DNA from: Marinobacter flavimaris
Lineage (GTDB): Bacteria > Pseudomonadota > Gammaproteobacteria > Pseudomonadales > Oleiphilaceae
Assembly (NCBI RefSeq): GCF_002933295.1
Contig: NZ_PSSW01000002.1
Span: 310,001 to 374,000, forward strand
Length of the DNA stretch: 64,000 nt
Reading direction: 5' to 3'
Shown here: positions 15,360 through 26,305 of the stretch, in pieces
Layout of the letters: each line of letters begins with the position of its first letter
How positions within the stretch are numbered: the first letter of the stretch is position 1
The notes under the pieces: model-generated
What the model saw: the letters and a program-made list of their open reading frames with translations, nothing else
Told to the model about the DNA's origin: nothing
The model's database searches: none
Position numbers and translations under genes: made by a program

Positions 15360-16442
15360 ATGACGAAAGCAAAATGGGGTTCTCTTGGGCTGTCACTTCT
15401 GATCGTGATCGCGCTGGTGGTCTGGATGGCGACCGGTGAGGTAAAGGTGGCCAGTGATGAGGCTCCGGAACGTCAGGACAGCGGCGATGGCCAGCCTACA
15501 ACTGTGCAGGTGGAAACCCTGACGGCACGGCTGCATGAGCCGGGCCTGATGCTGCAGGGCCAGTTGGAGCCCTGGAGTTCGGTGATGCTGAGTGCCCAGG
15601 TGCCCGGCCGCGTGGAGTCTCTGGCTGTGAGTCTGGGTGAGCAGGTCCAGCAGGGTCAGAAGCTGCTTACGATAGCTGATGAAGGGCGGAGTGCCGCGGT
15701 GTTGCGCTGGCAGTCCCAGGTTCGGAAACTGGAAGCGGACCTGGTGGCGGCCCGCCGGCTCCGCGCCAATAACCTTGCCTCGGAATCCCAGATTTTGAGC
15801 CTGGAAAGCGAACTTGCTGCCGCTGAAGCGGAGCTGACCGGTGCCCGACAGGCCATCAGCCACCTCACTCCCGAGGCGCCTTTTGACGGCATTATCAACA
15901 GCAAATCGGTGGATATCGGCGATCTGGTGCAGGTGGGTTCCCCCCTGTTTCAATTGGTGAGGGTGGATCGCCTGAAGGCTACCGCGCAGATCCCCCAGCA
16001 ATCGGTGGGCAATGTGGCGCCCGGTCAGTCTGTTCGCGTGGATTTGCTGGATGGCAGCCGTCTTTCTGGCGTGGTGACCTTTGTGGCCAGCGCTGCCTCG
16101 CCCGAAACCCGGAGTTTTGCCGTGGAGATCGCGGTGGAGAATCCGGATCGCAAACGGGTGGCCGGTGGCAGCGCCAGCCTGCGGGTGGCATTGCCGGAGG
16201 TAAAGGCGATGTTTATCTCACCCGCTTATTTGTCCCTCGGTGATGACGGTCGCCCCGGTGTGAAATACGTGAACGGTGAGAACCGTGTCGAGTTCGGTGA
16301 AGTGAAGTTGTTGAGTGTATCCACCGAGGGTGCCTGGGTGACCGGCTTGCCGGATGAGATCCGCCTGATTACCCGCGGCGGTGGTTTCGTCAGCACCGGG
16401 GAACAGGTTGTGCCGGTCGACGCCGCTGAAGACAGGGGCTAG
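15360..16442 (+). CDS. RND efflux periplasmic adaptor (membrane fusion protein)
   Basis: A 360-aa adaptor. An N-terminal membrane anchor (LGLSLLIVIALVVW, residues 8-21) is followed by a lipoyl/barrel region (VPGRVESLAVSLGEQVQQGQ), an alpha-helical hairpin rich in Ala/Glu/Leu (about residues 115-170) and the beta-barrel with FDGIINSKSVDIGDLVQVGS. It would bridge the inner-membrane RND pump, encoded 5 bp downstream, to an outer-membrane channel that is not in the window. The ATG at 15360 places the anchor correctly; a longer upstream frame would put extra residues before it. The substrate is unknown, and no TetR repressor is adjacent. Confidence 0.9.
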   Translation: MTKAKWGSLGLSLLIVIALVVWMATGEVKVASDEAPERQDSGDGQPTTVQVETLTARLHEPGLMLQGQLEPWSSVMLSAQVPGRVESLAVSLGEQVQQGQKLLTIADEGRSAAVLRWQSQVRKLEADLVAARRLRANNLASESQILSLESELAAAEAELTGARQAISHLTPEAPFDGIINSKSVDIGDLVQVGSPLFQLVRVDRLKATAQIPQQSVGNVAPGQSVRVDLLDGSRLSGVVTFVASAASPETRSFAVEIAVENPDRKRVAGGSASLRVALPEVKAMFISPAYLSLGDDGRPGVKYVNGENRVEFGEVKLLSVSTEGAWVTGLPDEIRLITRGGGFVSTGEQVVPVDAAEDRG

Positions 16443-16447
16443 ACCGC

Positions 16448-19400
16448 ATGCGCGCACTGATCTTCGCAGCCATTGATCGCAGCCGGACCACCTTGCTGAC
16501 GCTTCTGTTCCTCCTGCTCGGGGGTATTGCCGCGTTTCAGACCATCCCGAAGGAAGCCAACCCCGACGTCACCATCCCCATGATCTATGTCTCCATGACC
16601 CTGGATGGCATCAGCCCGGAGGACGCCGAGCGTCTGCTGGTGCGGCCCATGGAGCAGGAGCTGCGTTCGCTTGAAGGCATCAAGGAAATGCGTGGTACCG
16701 CCTCGGAAGGTCATGCCTCGGTGATGCTGGAGTTCGATGCCGGGTTTGATCCGGACAAGGCGCTGCAGGATGTTCGCGAGAAAGTGGATACCGCCCGAAC
16801 CAAGCTGCCCCAGGAGGCGGACGAGCCCAGGGTGAACGAAATCAACGTGTCCCTGTTCCCGGTGTTGTCCGTCGGTCTGTCCGGGCCACTGTCGGAGCGG
16901 GAGCTGATCACCATCGCCCGCCGGTTCCAGGATGCCATCGAGTCCATTCCGGAAGTGCTTGAGGTGGAGATTGGCGGCGATCGGGAAGACCTGCTGGAAA
17001 TCGTGGTCGATCCCCAGGTTCTGGAGAGCTACGGCATCGACTTCGATCAACTGGCTTCCCTGGTAACCCGCAACAACCAGCTGGTCGCTGCAGGCTCCCT
17101 CGATACCGGCAACGGCCGCATGGCCCTGAAAGTGCCCGGCGTGATCGAAACCATCGAAGATGTGATGTCCATGCCGGTGAAGGTGGATGGCGACACGGTC
17201 GTTACGTTTGGCGACGTGGCCATGCTCCAGCGCACCTTCAAGGATCCGACCGGTTTTGCCCGCATCAATGGCGAGCCGGCGTTGGTGCTGGAGGTGTCCA
17301 AGCGCTCGGGCGCCAACATTATCGAAACCATTGCCCAGGTTCGCGAATTGATCGATGAGGCCAGGCCTCAGCTGCCGGACTCTCTGGAAATCCGCTACAT
17401 CATGGACCAGTCCGAGGAAGTCCGGGATATTCTCAGTGACCTGCTGAATAACGTGCTCACCGCCATCGTGCTGGTTCTGATTGTGGTGATTGCCGCCATG
17501 GGGCCGCGTTCGGCGGTTATGGTGGGGCTGACGATTCCTGGTGCCTTCCTCACCGGCATCCTGGTGATCTGGAGCATGGGGCTCACGCTCAACATCGTGG
17601 TGCTGTTCAGTCTGATCCTGGTGGCCGGCATGCTGGTGGATGGCGCCATTGTTGTGTCGGAGCTGGCGGACCGGAACCTGTCGGAGGGGCAGACGGTAAA
17701 GCACGCCTGGGCCGAGGCGGCCAGTCGCATGGCCTGGCCCATTATTGCGTCGACCGCAACCACGCTGGCGGTGTTTGTGCCGTTGTTGTTCTGGCCCGGC
17801 GTTGTCGGGGAGTTCATGAAGTTCCTGCCGCTGACGGTGATTATCTGTCTGATTGCTTCCCTGGCCATGGCGCTGGTGTTCCTGCCCGTGCTGGGCAGCA
17901 CCAGTGGGGGGCGCCGGGCGCGGCAGGGGCATTCTTCGGGGCGCCTGATGGAGGGTTATCGACGGGTACTGGGGCTGCTACTTCGTTCACCGGGGCTGAC
18001 GTTGATTGGTGTGCTCTGCGTGATCGCCGTGATCTACGCCGCGTACGCCCGCTTCAACCATGGGGTTGAGTTCTTCCCCAGTGTGGAGCCGGATTCCGCC
18101 CAGGTTCAGGTGAGGGCGAGGGGTGATCTTTCAGTGTGGGAGCGGGATGCCATTGTGCGTGAAGTGGAGCAGCGGTTGCGTGGCATGCCCGAGGTGAAGG
18201 CCCTGTACGCCCGCTCAATGGTACAGACCAGCTCGCAACTGGCGCCAGATGTCATAGGCGTTCTGCAATTCCAGTTTACCGACTGGTTCACCCGGCGACC
18301 GGCCAGCGCGATTCTCGAGGACTTCCGCGACATGACCTCTGATATAGCGGGCGTTGAGCTGGAATTCCGCAAACAGGAAGGTGGGCCTGCCGAAGGCAAA
18401 CCGATAGAGCTACAGGTGAGCAGCCGCGAAGCAAACAGTCTCAATGGCTACGTGGACGAAATCAAAGACCGCATGCGTGAGCTCGGTGGTTTCGTGGACA
18501 TCGAAGACGACCGCAGCCTTCCGGGGATTGAGTGGCGGCTGCAGGTTGACCGGGAAGCCGCCGCTCGCTTCGGTACCGATGTGCTGGGTATCGGCAGTGC
18601 CGTGCGCTTGGTGACCAACGGGTTGAAACTGGCCACCTATCGCCCTGAAGACGTGCGGGATGAAGTGGACATCGTGGTGCGAGTTCCGAATAACTGGCGG
18701 GAACTGGATCATCTGCAGCGCCAGACCATTCATACCTCCCGGGGCCAGGTGCCGCTCTCTGAATTCGTCGATCTTCGCCCCGGCGACAAAACCAACAGTA
18801 TTGTCCGGGTGGATGGCCAGCGCACGGTAACCATCAAATCCGATCTGGCACAGGGGCGCCGCGTGGATGAGCTGCTGCGGGCCCTGCAGGCCGAGATGCC
18901 GGAACCGCCAGAGGGAATTTCGGTGAAGTTTGCCGGCGAGAACGAGGATCAGCAGCAGGCATCAAACTTCCTTGCGACGGCCTTCCTGGTAGCCATCGGC
19001 CTCATGCTGTTGATACTGGTGACCCAGTTCAATTCGTTGTACCAGACCTTCCTGATTCTCTCGGCGATTGTGCTCTCCACCGCCGGGGTGCTGCTCGGGC
19101 TTCTGGTAAACGGTCAGTCGTTCGGCATTGTGATGGTGGGAATGGGTACGATTGCCCTGGCAGGCATCGTGGTAAACAACAACATCATTCTGATCGATAC
19201 CTACAACCAGATGCGCAAGGACGGGGTTGAGGCCTACGAGGCCGCCCTGGAAACCGGTTGCCTTCGCCTGAGGCCGGTGCTGCTGACGGCCATCACCACT
19301 GTGCTGGGGTTGATGCCCATGGTCCTCGGCGTCAATGTGGACCTGCTGACGCCCTCCCTGGGCCTTGGTGCGCCATCAACCCAGTGGTGGACCCAGCTGT

Positions 19401-19531
19401 CCAGTGCCATCGCGGGGGGGTTGGCGTTTGCTACGGTGCTGACGCTGTTGCTCACACCTGCATTGCTGGTGCTGGGTAACCGGGCCGGTCGGGCTTTCGG
19501 GAGTCTGACCAGCCGCTTCCGAACTACTTAA
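16448..19531 (+). CDS. RND efflux transporter, inner-membrane pump
   Basis: A 1027-aa proton-driven RND transporter of the AcrB/HAE superfamily. The first transmembrane helix is at residues 12-30, then a periplasmic porter domain ([21 protein letters not shown]), a helix cluster around residues 335-480 including [17 protein letters not shown], a second periplasmic half and a second helix cluster with [14 protein letters not shown]. The double-repeat layout and length are standard. It is preceded by its adaptor. Its TAA overlaps the convergent chemoreceptor stop by four bases (TTAA). Drug, solvent or lipid export are all possible; the sequence does not say which. Confidence 0.93.
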   Translation: MRALIFAAIDRSRTTLLTLLFLLLGGIAAFQTIPKEANPDVTIPMIYVSMTLDGISPEDAERLLVRPMEQELRSLEGIKEMRGTASEGHASVMLEFDAGFDPDKALQDVREKVDTARTKLPQEADEPRVNEINVSLFPVLSVGLSGPLSERELITIARRFQDAIESIPEVLEVEIGGDREDLLEIVVDPQVLESYGIDFDQLASLVTRNNQLVAAGSLDTGNGRMALKVPGVIETIEDVMSMPVKVDGDTVVTFGDVAMLQRTFKDPTGFARINGEPALVLEVSKRSGANIIETIAQVRELIDEARPQLPDSLEIRYIMDQSEEVRDILSDLLNNVLTAIVLVLIVVIAAMGPRSAVMVGLTIPGAFLTGILVIWSMGLTLNIVVLFSLILVAGMLVDGAIVVSELADRNLSEGQTVKHAWAEAASRMAWPIIASTATTLAVFVPLLFWPGVVGEFMKFLPLTVIICLIASLAMALVFLPVLGSTSGGRRARQGHSSGRLMEGYRRVLGLLLRSPGLTLIGVLCVIAVIYAAYARFNHGVEFFPSVEPDSAQVQVRARGDLSVWERDAIVREVEQRLRGMPEVKALYARSMVQTSSQLAPDVIGVLQFQFTDWFTRRPASAILEDFRDMTSDIAGVELEFRKQEGGPAEGKPIELQVSSREANSLNGYVDEIKDRMRELGGFVDIEDDRSLPGIEWRLQVDREAAARFGTDVLGIGSAVRLVTNGLKLATYRPEDVRDEVDIVVRVPNNWRELDHLQRQTIHTSRGQVPLSEFVDLRPGDKTNSIVRVDGQRTVTIKSDLAQGRRVDELLRALQAEMPEPPEGISVKFAGENEDQQQASNFLATAFLVAIGLMLLILVTQFNSLYQTFLILSAIVLSTAGVLLGLLVNGQSFGIVMVGMGTIALAGIVVNNNIILIDTYNQMRKDGVEAYEAALETGCLRLRPVLLTAITTVLGLMPMVLGVNVDLLTPSLGLGAPSTQWWTQLSSAIAGGLAFATVLTLLLTPALLVLGNRAGRAFGSLTSRFRTT

Positions 19532-21153
19532 TGCTTGATCCGGCCCGCCAGTTCCTGGGCCCGGGCAGCCATGGCTTCCAGTTCAGGTACCGTGCGCAGG
19601 TTGTTTTCAGCAGCCTGGTGCATGGCTTCGGAGGTTTCGGCCACATCCGTGACATTGCGGTTGATGTCTTCACAGACACTGGTCTGTTCTTCGGCCGCTG
19701 TAGCAACCTGGGTTGTTGCGTCGTTGATGCTGCCCATGCGCCGGTTGATTTCGGCCAGGGTGGCGCGTACGGCTTCAACGGCCTCGCTGCTTTCCTGAGC
19801 TACAACGCCTGAGGCCTGCATGAACTCGGTGGCGTCCCGCGAAGCCCCACTGATGGCGCCGATGATCTGGTCGATTTCCACGGTGGCTTCCTGGGTCTTG
19901 GCAGCCAGGTTCCGGACTTCATCGGCAACCACCGCGAATCCGCGACCTGCGTCGCCGGCCCGGGCCGCCTCGATGGCGGCGTTCAGTGCCAGCAGGTTGG
20001 TCTGGTCTGCAATTTCCCGGATAACCTGCATAACGTCGCCGACCTTCTTGCCATCATTGGCGAGTTGGTTAACGGTTTCGGCCGAGTTCCGGATCTGGTC
20101 GGTCAGACGCCGCATGCTGTCTACCGCCTTGTTGATCTGCGAATCCGCTGTAGCCGTCTCGTCGGATGTCTGGCTCACTTCGGTGGCTACCGAGGCAGCG
20201 TGACTGGCCACATCCTCCGCGGTGGCAGACATTTCGTTCATGGCTGTCGCAATCTGCTCAATGCGCTGGTGGGCCAGGTCAGACTGGCTGACGACACTGT
20301 CGGCGTTCTGGCGGATCAACTCGCCGGTATCGTTCAGTTGCCTGGCGTTCTCGCTCAGTTGGCTTCCGGTATCGCTGAGGAAGCGGTGCAGGCTTCGGGC
20401 AGCGTCGGCCAATTGCCCCAATTCGTCAGCCCGCTGCATGGTTACAGGATCCGAAAGATCACCGTCGCCCAGTCGGGAGATCTGCGAGGTGAGCTTCTGT
20501 GCGGGCCGGACCACACCTGACAAAAGGATCATTATCAGCGCGATGGTACCCAGAATGATGGCGGCAATCAGAAGACCCGCCACCAGCCAGCTACGCTCGG
20601 TGACAACGGTGTTCAGGGTTCGGGCCCGGACAAGGCTATCTTCACGGACTGCGGTTGCAGCATCTACAATCAGTCTGGCAGGTTCACGGTCGATCCCCTG
20701 TACCGCGGCATCGCCTGCGTTCGGATCAAAGCCTGAGCGTGTGAACGCCTCGAATCCCTCACGATAGGCACGCCCCATCGTCTGGTGTGCCTGTTTGAAG
20801 TCGGACATCAGTGACTTTGCCTGTGGCTCCTGAATTCGGGGAATCAGGTCATCAAGCTGGCTCTGTATTGATGCTTCGCGCTGCTGAAATCGGCCCCAGT
20901 ATTTGTCCAGTTGTTCCGGGTCGGCTCCGCGGATCAGGACGTTTTTCCACTCCTGGACCTGGGTCTTGAAATCAGAAAGCACATCCTGGGCTTCAAGGGC
21001 GTTCACCATCCTGGTACTTACAAGACTGTTGAAGTCATCTTTGACTTTCAGGGAGAAGTTCAGGTAAATCACCGCCACTGCGGCGACGACTAGATTTGCC
21101 GTCAAAACGACGAGAAGAACCCGGTTGAGAATGCTTTTCGAGTACCAGTTCAT
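19528..21153 (-). CDS. Methyl-accepting chemotaxis protein
   Basis: A 541-aa chemoreceptor. TM1 is at about residues 10-30, then a roughly 160-residue helical periplasmic sensor (four-helix-bundle type), TM2 at about 190-215, a HAMP domain with [11 protein letters not shown], and the long cytoplasmic coiled coil. The hairpin tip is [36 protein letters not shown], read in two parts around residue 385-420, and it contacts CheA/CheW. There is no C-terminal NWETF-type pentapeptide. The ligand is unknown. A sigma28-type promoter at 21235-21261 fits expression with the flagellar regulon. Confidence 0.94.
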   Translation of the reverse strand: MNWYSKSILNRVLLVVLTANLVVAAVAVIYLNFSLKVKDDFNSLVSTRMVNALEAQDVLSDFKTQVQEWKNVLIRGADPEQLDKYWGRFQQREASIQSQLDDLIPRIQEPQAKSLMSDFKQAHQTMGRAYREGFEAFTRSGFDPNAGDAAVQGIDREPARLIVDAATAVREDSLVRARTLNTVVTERSWLVAGLLIAAIILGTIALIMILLSGVVRPAQKLTSQISRLGDGDLSDPVTMQRADELGQLADAARSLHRFLSDTGSQLSENARQLNDTGELIRQNADSVVSQSDLAHQRIEQIATAMNEMSATAEDVASHAASVATEVSQTSDETATADSQINKAVDSMRRLTDQIRNSAETVNQLANDGKKVGDVMQVIREIADQTNLLALNAAIEAARAGDAGRGFAVVADEVRNLAAKTQEATVEIDQIIGAISGASRDATEFMQASGVVAQESSEAVEAVRATLAEINRRMGSINDATTQVATAAEEQTSVCEDINRNVTDVAETSEAMHQAAENNLRTVPELEAMAARAQELAGRIKH

Positions 21154-21234
21154 CAGCTATTCCTGGGAGCGATCGATGGTAAGGGTGTGTCGCTAGTGTA
21201 TACGTAGCGTTAGTTGATTAGGTTATCTACTTTG

Positions 21235-21261
21235 GTATCGGCTAGGGAAGCGGGCTCTTGA
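21235..21261 (-). promoter_or_regulatory. Sigma28 (FliA) promoter for the chemoreceptor
   Basis: On the minus strand TCAAGAGC, 11 bases, GCCGATAC matches the FliA pattern TAAAGTTT-N11-GCCGATAA, with the -10 GCCGATA perfect and the spacing exact. It ends 81 bp before the chemoreceptor ATG. Confidence 0.75.
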
Positions 21262-21307
21262 ATGCAATTGGCCGACTTGAATATGAAGCTTTTATGACAT
21301 CTATCTT

Positions 21308-22051
21308 ATGAGCAACCCACTAACCGTTCTTTACCGGGACGAACACCTTCTGGCTGTCCACAAACCGGCCGGGCTGTTGGTTCACCGGAGCCCTATCGAC
21401 AAACACGAAACCGAGTTTGCCCTGCAATATGCCCGGGCGCTAAATGAGGGCCAGCATGTTTACCCGGTCCATCGACTGGACCGGCCTACCTCCGGCGTCC
21501 TGGTGTTTGCCAGGGACAGCGACACTGCCCGCACGCTGGGTATGGCGCTGATGGCCGGTGAGGTGACGAAAACCTATCTGGCGATGGTGCGTGGCTGGCC
21601 GCCGGAACACGGGGAGATTGATCATCCCTTGCGAGAGGAACCGGAGGATCGACGGCTGAAAGGGGAAGAGCAGCCGGTGCGGGACGCTCTCACTTATTAC
21701 CGCACGCTGGCGACGACCGAGATACCAGTGGAGATCGAGAAATACCCGAGCAGTCGCTACGCCGTTGTTGAACTGAACCCGAAAACTGGCCGAAAGCACC
21801 AGTTGCGCAGGCATATGAAACACATCAACCACCCGATCATTGGCGATGCCAATCACGGTCGGGGCCGCCACAACCGCTATTTTGCAGAGCGATTCGGCCA
21901 GGGGCGGTTGATGCTGGCCGCAACCCGGATGGCATTCCAGCACCCGGTTTCGGGTAAACCACTGACCATTAGCGCCGCGCCTGAGGCGAGCTTTCTGGAG
22001 GTGTTATCGCTTTTCCCGGGATTTGACGTACGGGATCACTCGGAAAAGTAG
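21308..22051 (+). CDS. truC: tRNA pseudouridine(65) synthase TruC
   Basis: A 247-aa RluA-family pseudouridine synthase. The catalytic Asp lies in VHRLDRPTSGVLVFA (about residues 54-68), preceded by LLAVHKPAGLLVHRS and followed by the tRNA-binding GRKHQLRRHMKHINHPIIGD. Length and the absence of an S4 domain match TruC rather than RluC/RluD. It modifies U65 in tRNA-Ile1 and tRNA-Asp; a tRNA-Asp gene happens to lie in this window. Its end overlaps the convergent GGDEF-EAL gene by 16 bp. The ATG at 21308 lacks a clear ribosome site. Confidence 0.88.
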   Translation: MSNPLTVLYRDEHLLAVHKPAGLLVHRSPIDKHETEFALQYARALNEGQHVYPVHRLDRPTSGVLVFARDSDTARTLGMALMAGEVTKTYLAMVRGWPPEHGEIDHPLREEPEDRRLKGEEQPVRDALTYYRTLATTEIPVEIEKYPSSRYAVVELNPKTGRKHQLRRHMKHINHPIIGDANHGRGRHNRYFAERFGQGRLMLAATRMAFQHPVSGKPLTISAAPEASFLEVLSLFPGFDVRDHSEK

Positions 22052-23904
22052 CGCTTGATAAACCCTGGGTAGGGAAGCGGTTTACTGTAACGGTAGCCCT
22101 GAAGGTAGTCGCAGCCTTTCTCGAACAGCCAGCTTTCATGGGCTTCGCTCTCCACACCTTCTGCAACGACAGAAAGGCCAAGCCCCCTGGCCAGGCCAAT
22201 GATCGACAGGGTGATAGCGCAATCGTTTTCGTCATCCGGAAGGTTGTTGATGAACGAGCGGTCGATCTTGATGCGGGAGAAGGGCAGGCTTTTGAGCCGG
22301 GTCAGCGATGAGTACCCGGTGCCAAAGTCGTCGATAGCGAGCTCGGCGCCGGCGTGTACCAGCTGTTCCAGAACCCGACCGATGACACTGAAATCACCCT
22401 GGATGGAGTCTTCGGTCACCTCAAACTGCAGGGCACTGACCGGCATGCCCTGGTTACCGCAGATCTCTTTTACCAGCTCTGGCAACTCTGGGACCAATAT
22501 CTGCTCTGCCGACAGGTTGACGGATATCGTTGGTAATGGCGTATTCCGGTCTTTTGCCTCACGCCAGTGAGCGCAGACGTTTTTCAGCACACAGGCGCCC
22601 AGCTCATACATCAGGCCGGCGCTGCGCGCCACGTCCAGAAATTCAATCGGTGACAGCCAGCCACGTTGCGGGTGCTGCCAGCGAACCAGGGCCTCGGCGC
22701 TTTCCAGCTGTGTTCCCGTGCGGTCCATGATTGGCTGGTAGAAGACATCGAGGCCGCTGGTTCTGAGTGTTTCCCGCAGCTCGCTCTCGAGCGCAAACCG
22801 GGAGCGGGCTGTCATCTGGATTTCCGAATCGAACAGGGTCGAACGGTCCCCGCCCTGCCGCTTCGCGTGGTACATCGCAGCCTCTGCACCTCTGAGCAGT
22901 TCTTCTGACTCGTGGCAATCGCCCGGGAAGTGACAGATGCCCACACTGGCACTGACATTCAGATCCTGATCGGACACCCGGATAGACTGGCGAATACGGC
23001 TGTGGATCTCGCGGATCACCTCGTCCAGAAAGCTCGGCTGGGTGTAGTTGCGAATAACCAGGGCAAATTCATCCCCTCCAATGCGCGCCAGAAAGTCCTT
23101 GCCCGCCAACTGGATTTCTTTCAGGCGCTGTCCGATATCGGCGATGACCTGATCCCCCGCCTGAGGGCCAAGGCCATCGTTGATGGTTTTCAGGCGGTCA
23201 ACGTCAATCCAGAGCAGTGCAAGACTGCCGGTACCCCGGCCTTTGATCTTGCGCACCAGGTGGTTCAGCCGGTCACGCAGTGAATCAATGTTGGCGAGTC
23301 CGGTGAGGGAGTCGTAGCGACTGACGTATTCCAGCGCCCGCTTGGATCTCAGCCATGCCTCGTGAGTGTTCATCAGGCTTATGGTGTCTGCAATGGCAGC
23401 TGACAGCGAAATGTCCGGGACCGACCAGTCACGGCGCACACTTGACTCCAGGCAGACAACCCCGCTGAGTTGTTCGCCGTCGAAAATCGGCGCGTCTAAC
23501 ATGGAATGAATGTTTTGCACGGACAGATAATCGCGGTCGAAGGAACGGGTACGGATATCATTGCGGGCGTCTTCCACGGCAATGACTCGTTCTTCGGTGA
23601 TGGCGCGGAAGTAGTCAGGGTGGTCTGAGCGAAACAGGTTGAACTCTGAGCCATTCTGCGCGATGCAGCTATTGCGGCCGGGCAGCTCTGTGTCGTGAAG
23701 CCACTCGCAGGTGATCCGGTCCCGTTCCGGAGGGAAAAGCCAGACACTCGCCCGTTTCACGCCCAACAGCCGGGTGCACAGCTCCATGAGTGCTGCCAGC
23801 TTCCGGGGGCGGGGCATCTCGATAAAGCTGGTATTGTGGCTCAGCTCCATCAGTGCCTTGTGGTGGGTCACGAGGACTTCACTGTCACGCATGGCCGGGC
23901 TCAA
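22036..23904 (-). CDS. GAF-GGDEF-EAL cyclic-di-GMP signalling protein
   Basis: A 622-aa soluble protein with three domains. A GAF sensor occupies about residues 20-165, the GGDEF domain has an intact RIGGDEFALVIR near 285, and the EAL domain has intact ESAEALVRWQHP, DDFGTGYSSL and VAEGVE motifs, so both synthesis and hydrolysis of c-di-GMP are possible. No transmembrane segment is seen, so the signal is probably cytoplasmic. The TTG at 23904 has AAGGAC at a good distance. The in-frame ATG at 23892 is an alternative with a poorer site. It overlaps truC at the stop end. Confidence 0.9.
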   Translation of the reverse strand: MSPAMRDSEVLVTHHKALMELSHNTSFIEMPRPRKLAALMELCTRLLGVKRASVWLFPPERDRITCEWLHDTELPGRNSCIAQNGSEFNLFRSDHPDYFRAITEERVIAVEDARNDIRTRSFDRDYLSVQNIHSMLDAPIFDGEQLSGVVCLESSVRRDWSVPDISLSAAIADTISLMNTHEAWLRSKRALEYVSRYDSLTGLANIDSLRDRLNHLVRKIKGRGTGSLALLWIDVDRLKTINDGLGPQAGDQVIADIGQRLKEIQLAGKDFLARIGGDEFALVIRNYTQPSFLDEVIREIHSRIRQSIRVSDQDLNVSASVGICHFPGDCHESEELLRGAEAAMYHAKRQGGDRSTLFDSEIQMTARSRFALESELRETLRTSGLDVFYQPIMDRTGTQLESAEALVRWQHPQRGWLSPIEFLDVARSAGLMYELGACVLKNVCAHWREAKDRNTPLPTISVNLSAEQILVPELPELVKEICGNQGMPVSALQFEVTEDSIQGDFSVIGRVLEQLVHAGAELAIDDFGTGYSSLTRLKSLPFSRIKIDRSFINNLPDDENDCAITLSIIGLARGLGLSVVAEGVESEAHESWLFEKGCDYLQGYRYSKPLPYPGFIKRYFSE

Positions 23905-24017
23905 TAAATTGTCCTTCTTAGAATTACGAACGGCCTTGGCTCTCGGTTTGGATACTTGATCAGGTTACGTCTAAGTTCTTTAAAGAATATGGCAGCTGTT
24001 TTTATAAGTGTCCAACT

Positions 24018-25514
24018 TCAAGCGGGATTGGCCAGTGAGTCCCTGGCGTTTTGTTCCCCACTGCCAGGATTGTTCCGGCTGAAATCGCAAAGCAGCGGCC
24101 AGGGATGGGTGGCTTCCAGAGTGAAGGCGATATCCAGCAACGTGCGTTCGCCTCCGTGCCGCCCCATAAACTGAACGGACACGGGCAGTTGATCGGGCGT
24201 GTGGCCCATGGGCAATGAGATTGCCGGTGCGCCCGTGGCGTTTGCCAGAGGGGTGAAGCTCACATACTCGCGCAGCCGTTCGAACAGGGTGTCAAAAGGC
24301 ACATCGGGGCTCAGGTGGCCAAGGGCGGGCGTGGTGTGGCCAAGTACCGGTGTGAGCACGGCATCAAATCCGGCCATGGCATGTGCATAGTCGTGCCAGG
24401 AACGCTTGAGCCGCCAGAGCGCAGTTGGCAGGCGCCAGAACTGTCGCCGGAACATCCTGTCGAGGCCGTTGGTCAGGCCGTCTGTTTTGTGTTTGTCGAA
24501 GGCCGGGTGAAGCAGTTTCCTGCCGTTGGCCCTGATGCCGAAGGCAAGCAGTGCCCAGTACAGGGCAAAGTCATCGGGGAAGGTGCTGTGCACCGGAACG
24601 GGCACTGGCTCAATGCGGTGGCCCATTTTTTCCAGCTTGAGCGCCGTTTCTTCGACAGTCCATCGGGTGATGTCATCGGTTTTGTGACCATTGATGGAAT
24701 CCAGCACCAGTCCGATTCTCAACGGACGACCGGAGGGGCCCTCCATTCTTCCAATGGGCGGCAGGCCGGGATTGCGGAAATAGGTCTCGGCCTGCTCGAA
24801 AAAATTAGCGGTATCCCGTACCGAGCGCGTCACTACGCCCTCGCTGATAATGTTGATCGGCAGGGAGGTCGCCGCTTCGTTGTCTATCAATCGTCCTCGT
24901 GTGGGCTTAAGGCCGACCAGGCCGCAGCAGGCGGCCGGAATCCGTATGGAGCCTCCGCCGTCATTCGCGTGGGCAATGGGTACCACGCCGGCCGCCACAA
25001 GGGCCGCTGAACCGCCTGAGGAGGCTCCGGAGGAATAGGCCAGGTTCCACGGGTTACAGGTTGCCGGCGCGTGTGCGGGCTCGGTTGTGGCGTTGAATCC
25101 GAATTCCGGCAGGGTGCTTTTACCCAGGCACAGAAAACCCTGGGCAAGCAACTGGCGGGCAAATGGACTGGTATCGGATGCAGGAACGCTGGGCACGGCC
25201 AGGGAGCCGTGCCGCGTGGTCATGTCCAACACGTTGGTGTTGTCTTTGATAAGTGTTGGAACACCGCGGAACAGGGGAAAGGAACCGGTCTGGTCGGCGG
25301 CATCAAGCTTTGAAGCAGTCCGGATCGCCTGGTCGTAATTCGCCGAGGCCAGACCGTGAAGGAGCGGTTCGACCGCCTGTGCGCGAGCGATAGCGGCTTG
25401 AGTGAGTTCGGTGACCGATATTTCCCGGCGGCGGACCCGTTCGGCAAGGGCAGTGGCGTCATCGCAACCTATCGCGTCGTTTCTGAAACTGTGGCAGGAC
25501 TGCGGGGCGCTCAT
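24018..25514 (-). CDS. Amidase (amidase-signature family)
   Basis: A 498-aa amidase. The Ser-Ser-Lys machinery is present: Lys in TLIKDNTNV (about residue 88), the Gly/Ser-rich SSGASSGGSAALVAAG and the nucleophile Ser in NDGGGSIRIPAACCG. It hydrolyses a carbon-nitrogen amide bond. The family covers GatA, fatty-acid amide hydrolases and aryl amidases; separation from gatB/gatC argues against GatA, and the closest type is probably a general aliphatic/aryl amidase. The ATG at 25514 is clear. A perfect ATGACATGTCAT palindrome lies 54 bp upstream. Confidence 0.88.
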   Translation of the reverse strand: MSAPQSCHSFRNDAIGCDDATALAERVRRREISVTELTQAAIARAQAVEPLLHGLASANYDQAIRTASKLDAADQTGSFPLFRGVPTLIKDNTNVLDMTTRHGSLAVPSVPASDTSPFARQLLAQGFLCLGKSTLPEFGFNATTEPAHAPATCNPWNLAYSSGASSGGSAALVAAGVVPIAHANDGGGSIRIPAACCGLVGLKPTRGRLIDNEAATSLPINIISEGVVTRSVRDTANFFEQAETYFRNPGLPPIGRMEGPSGRPLRIGLVLDSINGHKTDDITRWTVEETALKLEKMGHRIEPVPVPVHSTFPDDFALYWALLAFGIRANGRKLLHPAFDKHKTDGLTNGLDRMFRRQFWRLPTALWRLKRSWHDYAHAMAGFDAVLTPVLGHTTPALGHLSPDVPFDTLFERLREYVSFTPLANATGAPAISLPMGHTPDQLPVSVQFMGRHGGERTLLDIAFTLEATHPWPLLCDFSRNNPGSGEQNARDSLANPA

Positions 25515-25567
25515 GGCCAGACTCTCCTTGAAAGTGATTCCACGACTCTACTGCATTTGAAAACGTG

Positions 25568-25579
25568 ATGACATGTCAT
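25568..25579. promoter_or_regulatory. Candidate operator between amidase and methyltransferase genes
   Basis: ATGACATGTCAT is a perfect 12-bp palindrome in the 162-bp divergent interval. It could bind a dimeric repressor or activator; no regulator gene is adjacent. Confidence 0.35.
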
Positions 25580-25676
25580 TTTAGGTAGGGTGAGTGGTCG
25601 GCGGCTAGCACAGGGCCTTTTCACAGACCTCTTCAAATAATAAGCTGTCGGCCTGAAAACGTTGTAAGCGATCCTG

Positions 25677-26285
25677 ATGGAATTTATTGAACCCCTCGTA
25701 CGCCACTTTCTCGGCATTTTCTTTCTGATGATCGGTCTGCAGTTTGCTGGCCGAAGCCTCGGGCTGTATCAGAGAATGCGCTTTTCGCACATTAACTATG
25801 GTGAGCGAGGGAGTGCGCCCTGGTGGCACCGGCAAACCTTCAATGTGTTTCGGGCGTTCATTCTCGGCGTCTGCGTGGTGCGGATTTTTGCGGATATCGA
25901 CCCCTGGCTGGGCGTGTTCGGCCCGCTCTATGTGTGGCCGATTTTGCTGGTTGGCATGCTCCTCCTGATTGGCTCATTTACTACCGTGAACTATCTGCAG
26001 GCCTACATGCATGAGGATTGGCGCTCTGGTATCGATCCTCGGAAGGATGAGCGCAAACTGCTCACAGGCGGGCCATTTGGCCGTTCCCGTAATCCCCTGT
26101 TCCTGGCTGTGATGGCTGGGCAGCTCGGTTTTTTCCTGGCCTTGCCCAGTGTGTTTTCCCTGGTATGCCTGGTGGCCGGTGTACTGGTGATCACCCGCCA
26201 GGCCCGGGAGGAGGAGAAGGCGCTGGCGGATAAATTTGGCGAGGACTACGAGCATTATCGCGTGCGGGTACCGCGCTGGTTCTGA
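25677..26285 (+). CDS. Isoprenylcysteine carboxyl methyltransferase-like membrane protein
   Basis: A 202-aa integral membrane protein with about four to five hydrophobic segments. The C-terminal signature GRSRNPLFLAVMAGQLGFF followed by AREEEKALADKFGEDYEHYRVRVPRW is typical of the ICMT/phospholipid methyltransferase family, and places the SAM-binding site at the cytoplasmic face. Bacterial members methylate unknown lipids or small molecules, so no substrate is assigned. It is divergent from the amidase and its 3' end is 20 bp from the convergent djlA. Confidence 0.85.
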   Translation: MEFIEPLVRHFLGIFFLMIGLQFAGRSLGLYQRMRFSHINYGERGSAPWWHRQTFNVFRAFILGVCVVRIFADIDPWLGVFGPLYVWPILLVGMLLLIGSFTTVNYLQAYMHEDWRSGIDPRKDERKLLTGGPFGRSRNPLFLAVMAGQLGFFLALPSVFSLVCLVAGVLVITRQAREEEKALADKFGEDYEHYRVRVPRWF

Positions 26286-26305
26286 CCCGGTGACGGCAGA
26301 GGGCC

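Noticed and set aside
16439..17932. A 497-codon minus-strand open frame inside the RND pump gene
   Set aside because: Antisense to a well-conserved transporter; His/Gln-rich composition and no domain.
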